Positions 17,119 to 26,124 of a stretch of 64,000 nt of DNA are shown here, one piece after another. Origin of the DNA: Lactococcus ileimucosae (lineage in GTDB: Bacteria > Bacillota > Bacilli > Lactobacillales > Streptococcaceae); contig NZ_CALPDE010000001.1 in the NCBI RefSeq assembly GCF_943193185.1, forward strand, positions 168,347-232,346, read 5' to 3'. Positions within the stretch are counted from its first letter, which is position 1. Every line of letters starts with the position of its first letter. A program made the translations under genes and the position numbers. Under the pieces are notes generated by a model, which saw nothing but the letters and a program-made list of their open reading frames with translations, ran no database searches and was not told the DNA's origin.

Positions 17119-18855
17119 CTATCCAGCCTTTCCACTAGCTTTACTTGACTTCTTCTTATTGCCTTTATAGCGGCGGGTCAACTCTTGTGGAGCGCGTGCT
17201 TCCATGACTACTGGCAGAACAACTGGTTTACGACGGGTTTGAGTATAAAGGAATTTACCTAGAGCATCACGGATGGCTCCCTTGAGGTCTGCCCAATCAA
17301 AATCAGTTCCTGCAAGATACTTTTCAACCGTTTCATTTACCAAGTTTCCCGCATCTTTCATCAAATCTCGTGAAGTTTTGACATAAACAAAACCGCGTGT
17401 ATGTACACGTGTTTGGCTGATGATTTTACGTTCAGCTTTATTGATGGTTATGACAGCAATAAAAATTCCGTCTTCAGATAATACTTTACGGTCACGTAAA
17501 ACCACTGAACCAATATCTCCAATACCCGAACCGTCAATCATCACGTTTTCCGCTGGAACAACTCCTGCTGGAATCATTTCGTCTTCTTTATTGAAAGATA
17601 CAGACTCACCTTTTTTAGCGATAAAGATATGTTCTGGAAGCACGCCCAGCTCCATAGCTAACTCTGCATGAGCACGTAACTCACGATATTCGCCTTGGAT
17701 AGGGATAAGGTTTTTCGGACGTAAAATATCGATCATAAATTGTAAATCGCGTGCGTTGGCATGTCCAGAAACCTTCAAACTTGCCCCCAGCATCTTCATG
17801 ACACCACCGGCACGATAGACATCATTTTCAATGCGCGCAATCAGGGTTTCATAAGCGATGGAAGGTGTTGTTACTGCAAAAGCAACATCTCCTTCTTTGA
17901 TTTTCACCCACTTATGACGTTTATGAGCCATATCTCCGAGAACTTTTAGCGGTTCACCCATGCGGCCTGTTTCGATAATAACCAGTTCTTCATCCGCATA
18001 TTTACTGATTTCACTTGGCTTAATAATGGCCTTTTTATCTTCAATTTTCAGCTTCTTCAAACGTGTCGCTGTCTCGACGATTTGGTCCATGTCTTGACCC
18101 GTAAAGACAATACGCCGACCAAGTTTGAGCGCCGCTCCAACAACTTGTTGAATACGTCCGAGGTTACCAGCGTTACAAGCGATAATTACACGTCCTTGCG
18201 CTTCATCAATTGTATCGTAGATTTTCTCATAAATTTCATGCTCACTTGCTGATTGTTCGCTTGACAAAGCATTAGGCGAGCTTGAAAGTAGAGCCAGCAC
18301 CTTACTGTTTCCGATTTCTGCAAGACGTCGCATGTTTGTCCGATAGCCTTGTGCAACAGCTGGGTCAAAACGGAAATCACCCGTATAAACAATATTCCCC
18401 GAATCTGTGCCAACGACGATACCCATTGATTCTGGAATGGTATGTGTTGTTGAGAAAAAGGAAATGACTGCTTGACCGAAATCAATTTCTGTTTCCTCAG
18501 TTACAACATAGAAGTCCTTGAATTTTTTGCTGCCCTCATAGTTACGCACGTTGATTTTAGCAAGCTCTATCGTCAACTCACTTCCAAATACAGGGACACG
18601 TAATTCTGAAACAATATAAGGCAAGGCACCGATAGAATCTGCATGACCGTGTGTCAAGAAAATTCCCGCAACGCGGTCTGCATTTTCTACAAGATAATCA
18701 ATATCCGGAATCACAAAGTCAATCCCTAACATATCACTGTCTGCATACTTCAAACCTGCATCAAGAACGAAAATTTGCTCGTTCACCTCCACCAGGTACA
18801 TATTTTTACCAAATTCGCGTACACCACCTAAAGGTGTAATTTTTATATCTGCCAT
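17119..18855 (-). CDS. rnjB: Ribonuclease J2
   Basis: 578-residue metallo-beta-lactamase/beta-CASP ribonuclease for mRNA and rRNA processing. The metal motif reads HGHADSIGA, where the catalytic J1 form has HGHEDHIGG; loss of the second Asp-His pair is the mark of the J2 paralogue, which acts mainly in complex with J1. The beta-CASP part, the KVSGHANARD motif and the C-terminal domain are all present. It ends in a Lys/Ser-rich tail. Confidence 0.93.
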   Translation of the reverse strand: MADIKITPLGGVREFGKNMYLVEVNEQIFVLDAGLKYADSDMLGIDFVIPDIDYLVENADRVAGIFLTHGHADSIGALPYIVSELRVPVFGSELTIELAKINVRNYEGSKKFKDFYVVTEETEIDFGQAVISFFSTTHTIPESMGIVVGTDSGNIVYTGDFRFDPAVAQGYRTNMRRLAEIGNSKVLALLSSSPNALSSEQSASEHEIYEKIYDTIDEAQGRVIIACNAGNLGRIQQVVGAALKLGRRIVFTGQDMDQIVETATRLKKLKIEDKKAIIKPSEISKYADEELVIIETGRMGEPLKVLGDMAHKRHKWVKIKEGDVAFAVTTPSIAYETLIARIENDVYRAGGVMKMLGASLKVSGHANARDLQFMIDILRPKNLIPIQGEYRELRAHAELAMELGVLPEHIFIAKKGESVSFNKEDEMIPAGVVPAENVMIDGSGIGDIGSVVLRDRKVLSEDGIFIAVITINKAERKIISQTRVHTRGFVYVKTSRDLMKDAGNLVNETVEKYLAGTDFDWADLKGAIRDALGKFLYTQTRRKPVVLPVVMEARAPQELTRRYKGNKKKSSKASGKAG

Positions 18856-18972
18856 TTATTAATTAAAAAACCTTTCTTTTTTCGTAATAAAAGGGATTGG
18901 CATTCCAATCCCCACCGAGAATACTTACTACAAGTATAACTCAAAGCTACAAAAAAATCAATCAGCTGTTCC

Positions 18973-19374
18973 TTAATTCCTCTTACCATGCGGCTTATGC
19001 AATTTTACATTTTGAAAAAATTTCCTTATTTCAACTTCATATTTTTCCATAAATTTTGAATTTTTGATACGTAAACACCCTTTGCCCATTGCTGATTTGG
19101 GAAAGTTGTTTTGCCATGAGATATTTTCACCATAAAAATAGACTGCTACATAATTTTTTTGTGAAGCAATATTAATGGTGCCTGCTTCTTCATAGCCTGG
19201 ACTGGGATAGGGGTTTTGCCCCAGAGCAATAGCAGAAAAAGTCTTGCCATTGTCAAAATAGCGCAGTTCTTCTTCTGGAAAGGTACTGTGAACCATGTGC
19301 AAGACCTGTCTCAAAAGTTGCGAGTCCTGAGCTTGCGCGATGTACTCTTCGATATTTTCAGCAGCATTATACAT
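18973..19374 (-). CDS. DUF1801-family protein
   Basis: 133-residue small cytosolic protein of the DUF1801 (YdhG-like) fold; the recognisable part is the C-terminal GKGCLRIKN block and the central sheet YVAVYFYG. Function unknown for the family. It starts 21 bases after the hydrolase gene and is probably cotranscribed with it. Confidence 0.75.
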   Translation of the reverse strand: MYNAAENIEEYIAQAQDSQLLRQVLHMVHSTFPEEELRYFDNGKTFSAIALGQNPYPSPGYEEAGTINIASQKNYVAVYFYGENISWQNNFPKSAMGKGCLRIKNSKFMEKYEVEIRKFFQNVKLHKPHGKRN

Positions 19375-19395
19375 TTAAGATTCTCTCTTTCTGCA

Positions 19396-20298
19396 TTAGA
19401 AGTATTTGTTCAAAAAAACTTGCACAACTTCTTTGTATTTTTCCTTATCCATTTCATAAGACCTAATGTGACGAGCGCCTTTGGCAATATAGATTTCTCT
19501 TGGCCCTTGGGTTGCCTCATAGTTTCGATAGGCCATTTCTAGGGGGACAAAAGTATCCTGATCGCCGTGTATGAAAAGGAAGGGCTTATTATTTTTCGCC
19601 AGCTGACGAAGTGCAGAGGCTTCTTTCCAGCTGTAGCCTGCAAAAAGCTTGGACCAAAAAGAAAGGAGGTGTATCAAGGGAAACTGAGGCAAATGAAAAT
19701 CATGTTTCGCCTTATAAGATAACTCATTCCACACGCTATCATAGCCACAGTCTTCAATAAAGCACTTGACATTTTCCGGGAGTGTTTCACCTGAGAGCAT
19801 CATCGTTGCAGAAGCGCCCATCGATATGCCAAACAAAGCAATCTGGCTCTGTGCATTTTTCTCAATAATTTTTTCAATCCATCCCTTATTGTCCTTAAGG
19901 TCCAACCAGCCAAAGCCAATAAATGTCCCCTGACTCCTAGCCCCAGCACGGTAGTCGGGCATCAGTACGTTATATCCCAGCGCATGAAAAAGCCAGCCAA
20001 ATGCACCGTAACGCTCTCTTACAGACTTATAGCCATTGAACAGCAAAATTGTCTTATCTGTTGCCACTCTAGCTGGGAGATACCAAGCTTTAAGTACAAG
20101 ATTGTCATGTGTCTGTAACTGCCATTCCTCCTTTTCAGCCTGCATAAATGCAGACCATTCAGAGTATAATGCTGCGCCTTCTTTAGGCTGTTTTACCCAG
20201 ATACTTCTATTTTTACTTTCAATAAAAACAAAAAGTCCTAAACTAACAACAAGGATGAAAAATATGGGGACCAATAAGAATATTAAGAAGGAAACCAT
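19396..20298 (-). CDS. Membrane-anchored alpha/beta hydrolase
   Basis: 300 residues from the ATG at 20298. One N-terminal transmembrane helix (about 1-28) is followed by an alpha/beta-hydrolase domain with the nucleophile elbow GISMGA, the acid in HGDQDTFVP and the histidine in ARHIRSY. It resembles YqkD/YkcF-type peptidase-like hydrolases of streptococci; the substrate is unknown. The open frame extends 20 codons further to a GTG, but TGCTATAAT (-10 at 20305-20310) lies only 6 bases before the chosen ATG, so the mRNA appears nearly leaderless. Confidence 0.85.
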   Translation of the reverse strand: MVSFLIFLLVPIFFILVVSLGLFVFIESKNRSIWVKQPKEGAALYSEWSAFMQAEKEEWQLQTHDNLVLKAWYLPARVATDKTILLFNGYKSVRERYGAFGWLFHALGYNVLMPDYRAGARSQGTFIGFGWLDLKDNKGWIEKIIEKNAQSQIALFGISMGASATMMLSGETLPENVKCFIEDCGYDSVWNELSYKAKHDFHLPQFPLIHLLSFWSKLFAGYSWKEASALRQLAKNNKPFLFIHGDQDTFVPLEMAYRNYEATQGPREIYIAKGARHIRSYEMDKEKYKEVVQVFLNKYF

Positions 20299-20304
20299 GG
20301 TCTT

Positions 20305-20310
20305 ATTATA
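20305..20310 (-). promoter_or_regulatory. Extended -10 promoter of the hydrolase gene, apparently leaderless
   Basis: TGCTATAAT on the minus strand; the predicted transcription start is at or one base before the ATG at 20298. Confidence 0.5.
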
Positions 20311-20386
20311 GCATGATTTCTGTCTTTGTTTTTCAAATATGAAAAAGTGAGGAGGCACTTGACTAACGGAATCTCAGGCTATAAAT

Positions 20387-20413
20387 AAACAGCCCCGAAT
20401 TGCGGAGCTGTTT
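20387..20413 (-). terminator. Terminator of the SipW-type surface protein gene
   Basis: AAACAGC / GCTGTTT stem with an inner CCG/CGG extension, ending in TTTATTTA on the minus strand, 30 bases after the stop codon at 20443. Confidence 0.7.
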
Positions 20414-20442
20414 GGATATAATTTGCTAGGCCTGAGTGCTTT

Positions 20443-22086
20443 TTAGTTGGAGGGTTGGTGGATGATGAGGGCGGGGCGGACGCCGCCATTATAAAGGCTA
20501 AACGTGCGAGGACCCTCGCCATGCAAGTTTCCACCAGCGGCAGTCAAACGCCAAGCAGCCGTGTCAGTCGCAGGAGTACGTAACCACCACCAAGCGCGAC
20601 CATGAACAGAGAAGACACGTTGCGTATGGTTAGGGAAGGCTAAACCTCCTCCAGATAAACGTGTGACATCCGCAAGAGAAAGAGCAAAAGCTCTAGCCGT
20701 TCCTCCCGGAACAACTTGTGTGATGTCTGCCGCAACATCTCCTCCTAAGTTGTTAGGAATCCATCTGTACCCACCCGTAAAAGTAACAGAAGCATCCTCA
20801 ACTTCGCCAGTTGTAAAGTTATTTGCCACTGGCTGAACAATGTCTTGAACTGATGAATCAAGAGCATCATACCAATCAACCAAAACTGTACCTTGTGCAT
20901 TCCAAGAGACATTCCGTATCGCATCATTCCGAATAATCATATGATTCCCAGAACCTTGATTCTCTAGATAACGATACTCCTCCCCGGCCATGGTAAAGAT
21001 ACGCCCCGGGCGCATGGTCGAAAAGTCAAAGGCTGCTGGTGCACTGTCTTCGTTAGGCAGTGGGTTCGGGCCGTCATCGTACATCACTCCGTTCTGGATG
21101 CCACGGAGGAATTCTTCTAACTCCGCATGGTGTTGCTCTCCATCATTGAGGAACTCCTCATGCTGGTCAGGGTGTACCAGTCCACTCTCAACATGGATCC
21201 CATAGTAGTAAAAGCCGTTAAAAACCTTGTCCTCAATGGCAGCTGTCATCTCTGCTGCATCAAGCAGGTAAGAGCTGGCTTGCTCACTGTCCAGTCTGTT
21301 GGCCCAGTAAGCCCAACCTGTGTTGTGGTCAACCACCCAGAAGTTGCCTATCTTGTCTTCGTTAGGTAAGTTGCTCCACTGGTTCATGGTCATTGGCGCA
21401 CGGTCCTGTTGTAAGTTTTGAGCAGTTTGGTTGGTCACTTCTTCTCCCGGCCAGATTGGACCACTGTTGTCAAAGTTTTCGTTTGCTGACCAGTAAGCAT
21501 CAATTCCGTCTCCCGGGTGTGTCGCGCCGTCTGTGACCCCATCTGTAGCGCCGTTCCCTTCGATCCAGTCCCGTGCATGACCAGCCGCTGCTGTTCTTAA
21601 GTCCAGGTTGTCATGGTTGAAGGTGGGCATATACCATGGGGCATCTTGACCGGAACGTTCCCAACCAAAGATGAGTGTGGCATACTGGTCGAAGGCATTT
21701 GAGGCATTGCTATTTTCTCGGTCATTGATATTGCCTGCGCTTGGAATCCATGTGGTCCAGTTTTCTACATCGTCACGGCTGGTCCCTGCGACCAGAGGCG
21801 TGAAGTCCGTTTCGTCACGCTGGCGGGTTTCGAGGAACTCGGACAGGCGTATCCGTGCCATGATTGGGCGTTCCCCGTAGTTTTCCACGAAGACGTCCTT
21901 GTTTTCGGTGTCTCGGTTGTAGTAGTCGTGGACACGGCCACCGACATTGATGTCCACTTCATTCAACCGGTCATTGATGGCCCGTTGGTTGAAGGCTTGG
22001 AAGGCGAAGGTGCCGCCTACTGCGAGTAACAAGAGCGACAGGAGTGCGAGGTTGCGCAGCCGCCGTTTTTTCTTTTCTGGTGTCAT
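20443..22086 (-). CDS. Secreted protein with SipW-type signal peptide and C-terminal DUF6273-like domain
   Basis: 547 residues. The N-terminus has many basic residues followed by a hydrophobic LLSLLLLAVGGTFAFQAFNQ, the pattern of SipW-dependent (TasA/CotN-like) signal peptides, then a short TasA-like stretch (DVFVENYGERPIMARIRLS). The middle is Asp/Asn/Trp-rich. The C-terminal 120 residues end AWWWLRTP...GGVRPALII, resembling DUF6273-type domains found in surface proteins. The GGAGGAG ribosome binding site is strong. Its base composition is clearly higher in GC (a sampled 60-base stretch is 57%) than its neighbours, suggesting transfer. A paralogue lies at 63293-64000. Confidence 0.75.
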   Translation of the reverse strand: MTPEKKKRRLRNLALLSLLLLAVGGTFAFQAFNQRAINDRLNEVDINVGGRVHDYYNRDTENKDVFVENYGERPIMARIRLSEFLETRQRDETDFTPLVAGTSRDDVENWTTWIPSAGNINDRENSNASNAFDQYATLIFGWERSGQDAPWYMPTFNHDNLDLRTAAAGHARDWIEGNGATDGVTDGATHPGDGIDAYWSANENFDNSGPIWPGEEVTNQTAQNLQQDRAPMTMNQWSNLPNEDKIGNFWVVDHNTGWAYWANRLDSEQASSYLLDAAEMTAAIEDKVFNGFYYYGIHVESGLVHPDQHEEFLNDGEQHHAELEEFLRGIQNGVMYDDGPNPLPNEDSAPAAFDFSTMRPGRIFTMAGEEYRYLENQGSGNHMIIRNDAIRNVSWNAQGTVLVDWYDALDSSVQDIVQPVANNFTTGEVEDASVTFTGGYRWIPNNLGGDVAADITQVVPGGTARAFALSLADVTRLSGGGLAFPNHTQRVFSVHGRAWWWLRTPATDTAAWRLTAAGGNLHGEGPRTFSLYNGGVRPALIIHQPSN

Positions 22087-22278
22087 AAACTCCTCCTTTG
22101 GCGTAACATTTACTTTTGAGTTTTCATCACAAGAACATTTCTAATGTTACGTTTACTTTCTGAGTCTATAGTATAAAAAAAGGTCAAATGAAATGAGTGT
22201 TTGATGAGAAAAGCGAGGGAGACTTTCACTTAACCTTGCTTTCAGCTTCCGTGGTCAGCGCCTGAAAAGTGGACAAAA

Positions 22279-22308
22279 AAGAAGCTCCTGCCTAAGCTTG
22301 AGCTTCTT
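22279..22308 (-). terminator. Terminator of the Csc (WxL) gene run
   Basis: AAGAAGCTC / GAGCTTCTT stem followed by TTTTTT on the minus strand, about 80 bases after the WxL gene at 22391. Confidence 0.8.
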
Positions 22309-22390
22309 CACTTCACGAAAGTCCTTTTCACTTTCTCTTTTTACACTCCTCTATCGTCTTTTATTTTCAAGTCGTTCATCACAGATTTAC

Positions 22391-23497
22391 CTAATTACTT
22401 GGTACGTCAGATAAGGTCCAAGTCAGCCCGCCTTGATATTTTGCTGCATATTGTTGGGGAACAGGTACATCTAGATAAATACCTTTCTGAGTTGTTGCTT
22501 TCCAGTTTTGGCTTAGATTAAACGTCCCACCTTTTGTGTCTGTAGGCTCACTCTGAACGAGTATGTTATGGTCTGACAGCATTGTTTTGCTTAAGCCATC
22601 AGCACTAAACCAAAGCGCCCCGACTAACGAACGTCCTCCTGCAAGAGCTGCTCCTGACTCATCCACCTCAACCAAAGGATGATTTTCTTTTACAAACATT
22701 GCCCATCCTGTATTTTTAGAGGTCAGTCTGGTATCGGTTACCACAACATCCTGATCGTAGCTTGGAAATGCTCTTAGGCTGGTTGGTTTAACTTTCAATT
22801 GTCCAAAACTCATTATCGATGGTGCACTTGTAAAGTTAAGGCTTCCGCTAAAAATTGTGACATCTACAGACTTAGAGAGTGTTTTATCCGCAGCAGAGAA
22901 GTTATAAGTAATGGGAACAACGTCATTTGATGCAGCATTCTTTAAAGTAGAAAAATAGTCGTTCGCATTGGCTAAGGCTGCTGAAGAAACGGTGCCATCT
23001 GCATGATAAGCTTTCGCACGTGTATAAAAGTCAAGTTTTTCTTGATTACTGCTCGCTCCGATTTCATTGGCTATATCTTGTCCTAATGTCACAGGGTAAG
23101 CATTCACAGACTTTTGTCTGTCTGAAGATATGACTGCTTCATCTGCCACAAGGACGAGATGTGCCTGTGCCTTTTCATGTTTTGTCGTCCATGTGACAGG
23201 AATGTCAAGATAGTCTCGACCTTCTAAACCAGCATTTGTTGCCTTGATTGTATTCGCATCTAGTTGGAGGTCTGTCAGATCTCCTCCCACAACATCCATA
23301 AGAGATTTCAACTGACTTTCAGTGAGACTTTTTGCGATAGTTTCGGAAATAATTATATTTTTGGCCGACAGTTTCAATGTGATAGTGATTGTAGCTTTTG
23401 GGGAAATGTTCGGCACTGCTGCAGAAATTTTATTTGTAGCCATACTATTTAGAAAAGCAAGTAATAAAACTGCACTTATTATCAAAAGACGTTTCAT
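22391..23497 (-). CDS. WxL domain cell-surface protein
   Basis: 368 residues with a signal peptide (MKRLLIISAVLLLAFL). The N-terminal part (about 30-240) is unrecognised. The C-terminal WxL domain has the two Trp motifs: VTDTRLTSKNTGWAMFV (a WxM variant) and GGLTWTLSDVPSN at the end. WxL domains bind peptidoglycan non-covalently and form complexes with DUF916 partners. It starts 14 bases after the large adhesin gene, at the 3' end of the Csc cluster. Confidence 0.85.
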   Translation of the reverse strand: MKRLLIISAVLLLAFLNSMATNKISAAVPNISPKATITITLKLSAKNIIISETIAKSLTESQLKSLMDVVGGDLTDLQLDANTIKATNAGLEGRDYLDIPVTWTTKHEKAQAHLVLVADEAVISSDRQKSVNAYPVTLGQDIANEIGASSNQEKLDFYTRAKAYHADGTVSSAALANANDYFSTLKNAASNDVVPITYNFSAADKTLSKSVDVTIFSGSLNFTSAPSIMSFGQLKVKPTSLRAFPSYDQDVVVTDTRLTSKNTGWAMFVKENHPLVEVDESGAALAGGRSLVGALWFSADGLSKTMLSDHNILVQSEPTDTKGGTFNLSQNWKATTQKGIYLDVPVPQQYAAKYQGGLTWTLSDVPSN

Positions 23498-23511
23498 TTT
23501 TCTCCTCTTCC

Positions 23512-25539
23512 TTATGACGGACCATCTACAATGGTGTATTTAAAGGTACCAGCTCGTTTTCCTGTTTGTGAAAGTAATGTGTTTTTGGCTTTAATCTTTA
23601 TCCCAGCTGAGCTTGGAATATTCAAGGTATAATTTTGACCAGCATTAGCCATCGAAATATAAGACGGAAGATTTGCATCCGATGTAACAGGTACAATGGG
23701 AAGCGCTATTCCTTTCTTAAATTCTGTCGTATTCCTCATATTTGCCGGATCATTCCAATAATAGCTTAGACGGTCAGAAAAATTATTTTCCAGCATGGTT
23801 ACAGTAAGATGAAAATTAGGTGCCTGTCCTCTATCATCGCCCAAAACGAGCCGTTGAGTTGCGTTACCATTAATCAAATTGGACCATGAACCATTAGCTG
23901 GTGTCCCATTAGCGTCATTGGGGTTGAGTGAGACATTAAAAGTCCGTGCCATAGCGGATTGTCCTGCATCTAACCAGAGTCCGATTGGCTTGTACCAAGA
24001 GATGTAGCGGGCGTTATTCATATTAACTAAATCCACTCTGGAATAGTTATTCGGCGTTAATGCAGAGTCTGTAATAGCACCCAAACCTGTTATTCGACCT
24101 GTATTTTGCCTGTACCAAACATCACGCGTTCCTAAATTATTTTGATTAGGCGTTGCCAAATCCAAGTTTTCTGGATTAAAACGCGCTGCTGTCGTTGAGG
24201 TATGCGTTCTCAATCCCTTTCCTGTAATCGTGATTGGAAAATTATTATTTGCATTCACAGTATAATCAAACACCGAACCCCCAGCCGTGTTTAAGGTTAC
24301 AACCTTAGAATCATTAAGCACTATACCGCTTCCCACTCCTGGACTCCCAGCAACGAGACTCGCCGTTGTTTTCAAGTTATTCAAGAGCAAGCTCGCATTT
24401 TGCCCAATGTTCCAGCGCACAATTCCTGTCCCGACAAAACCATTGAGATTGATATTTCCACCACCAGTAGTTACAGCAAGTCGCCCGTTATTTCCGATAT
24501 TCATTGTCCACGAATTATTAGCTACTGCTAAAAACCAGCCTCCGCTATTTCTTGCAGCTGTATTTTCTGTTCCTTTGATATCAAAGGAAGCATTATCGCC
24601 AATATCCCAAACCATCGGTCCACTATTGCCATCATCATAATACATACAGAAGGTATCATTAAGGTTCCAAATCAAACGTGCATTATCCGCAACTTTCAGT
24701 GTATGAGCGTTATTATTATAGGTGTAAAAAGGTTGATCCCAACCCCAGTTTTGGTTTAGGGTTGTTGTGCCCGAGACAACTTCAACCCATTTCCCACCTT
24801 GAATCCACTCCCCTTGATTATCAGCGCCAGTCAAACCTACCGTGGTCATGTTATTATTTTGTCGGATATTAAAAGTATTGTTGCCGAAAAACAATATTCG
24901 ACCATTGTCATTACGGATAGGTTGTGCTCCAGTTGTTGGTGCCCCATTGCTCACTGTAACATCTTGATAGATAAAGGTTGGTTCAGAACCACCCCTTCCG
25001 ACAGACTGAAAAATTCCCCCAGTAATGTTATTGGTGATATAGGCATTTTTTACTTCTAATACCGTTGCACTTGAAACCCCTGAGTTTGGCACACGGAAAG
25101 GACCTCGGATATAGCCAGCTCCTGCGCCAGAACCCGCCCCTGCTGTTGTGTAGTTGGTGTCTGTATCAAGATAAAGTCGGCGTCCATTCCCATTGATGGA
25201 TAAACTTTTGCCCTCAACAATCGAAACGCCATTATTGGTATTTCCTGTATTTGCGTAATTATAACCGCCAATATCAGGAGAGCCCGGAACATCTCGAACA
25301 ACGTTAAAATAGACTGTTCTGTTCGAAGCAGCATTAGGTCTAACATGATGGTAGGTATCCATCATGTCTTTCCAACTGTCCGTATCATAGTAAGTCGCTC
25401 CTGCTTGACCTGTGATTGCCCCAGTGGTATCAATACGGCCGATTAACACCGCTGCATCTGCACTTCTTCCGATTCCGAGCAGTATCAAAATCATAGCTAT
25501 TATAAAGAATGGAGCAAGATATTTTTTACTTAATGTCAT
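23512..25539 (-). CDS. Large secreted adhesin-like protein, pectate-lyase-type repeats
   Basis: 675 residues with a signal peptide cut near ADAA. The body (about 80-480) is Asn/Gly/Thr-rich with short repeating strands such as NGNGRRLYLDTD, GDNASFDIKG and GNNGRLAVTTGG, typical of right-handed beta-helix (pectate-lyase-like adhesive) domains in WxL clusters. The end GTFKYTIVDGPS resembles a degenerate second WxL motif. It corresponds in position to the large CscC-type component. It lies 12 bases after the short WxL-like gene and is cotranscribed. Confidence 0.75.
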   Translation of the reverse strand: MTLSKKYLAPFFIIAMILILLGIGRSADAAVLIGRIDTTGAITGQAGATYYDTDSWKDMMDTYHHVRPNAASNRTVYFNVVRDVPGSPDIGGYNYANTGNTNNGVSIVEGKSLSINGNGRRLYLDTDTNYTTAGAGSGAGAGYIRGPFRVPNSGVSSATVLEVKNAYITNNITGGIFQSVGRGGSEPTFIYQDVTVSNGAPTTGAQPIRNDNGRILFFGNNTFNIRQNNNMTTVGLTGADNQGEWIQGGKWVEVVSGTTTLNQNWGWDQPFYTYNNNAHTLKVADNARLIWNLNDTFCMYYDDGNSGPMVWDIGDNASFDIKGTENTAARNSGGWFLAVANNSWTMNIGNNGRLAVTTGGGNINLNGFVGTGIVRWNIGQNASLLLNNLKTTASLVAGSPGVGSGIVLNDSKVVTLNTAGGSVFDYTVNANNNFPITITGKGLRTHTSTTAARFNPENLDLATPNQNNLGTRDVWYRQNTGRITGLGAITDSALTPNNYSRVDLVNMNNARYISWYKPIGLWLDAGQSAMARTFNVSLNPNDANGTPANGSWSNLINGNATQRLVLGDDRGQAPNFHLTVTMLENNFSDRLSYYWNDPANMRNTTEFKKGIALPIVPVTSDANLPSYISMANAGQNYTLNIPSSAGIKIKAKNTLLSQTGKRAGTFKYTIVDGPS

Positions 25540-25551
25540 AAATTCATTTCC

Positions 25552-26124
25552 CTATAGTCCTTGAACAAGTGTATTTGTGATTGTTGCTTGATAAGCGCCA
25601 GGCTTTATTTCTCGTGTGGTGTCCAATTGAATTTCAGCAGTGGCACCCCCACTTGTTTGGTTTCCCTGAGCGTTTCTCTGTCCAGTTAAGACCCTTCCAG
25701 CCTGCCCAAGGATATTGACAGCGTTACTTCCTCTTATCGTACCCGAAGCATTGTCCGCAACGCTAATCTTGAAATATTTCAAGGGTAAAACCGTTGGCTT
25801 ACCATTAATATTTCCGGTAAACTCACTTATCTTTTGCTGCAAATTATAGCCATTAGAATTCCCTGTGATATTGAGGATAGTATAGGCTGCCGTTCCTTTA
25901 GTGCTTATAGCGCCAGTTGTCGTAGCTTCTGTATTTGAAAAATTGAAGTCTGGAGCTTGAGTAAGATACAAGTTATCTGTCGCAGGTGCAGTAACATTGA
26001 TATATGTATCCGCACTGCCATTATTTGTGTCAATCTGTACATCTGCATGAACAGGTGAAATAAATATTACGTTAGCTATAAGCGTCAAAGCTGTATAAGA
26101 AATGAGTTTCATTTTTCTTTTCAC
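25552..26124 (-). CDS. Short WxL-like secreted protein
   Basis: 190 residues with a signal peptide (MKRKMKLISYTALTLIANVIF...VHA). The mature part is a Thr/Asn-rich beta protein lacking both Trp residues, but its size, spacing and C-terminal GAYQATITNTLV strand match the last strand of WxL domains. Its ATG overlaps the stop of the DUF916 gene (ATGA), so the two are translationally coupled. Probably a small surface component assembled with the DUF916 protein; the assignment is tentative. Confidence 0.65.
   Translation of the reverse strand: MKRKMKLISYTALTLIANVIFISPVHADVQIDTNNGSADTYINVTAPATDNLYLTQAPDFNFSNTEATTTGAISTKGTAAYTILNITGNSNGYNLQQKISEFTGNINGKPTVLPLKYFKISVADNASGTIRGSNAVNILGQAGRVLTGQRNAQGNQTSGGATAEIQLDTTREIKPGAYQATITNTLVQGL

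Noticed and set aside
5000..20000. tRNA or rRNA genes
   Set aside because: No cloverleaf or conserved rRNA segments were recognised here or elsewhere in the window.
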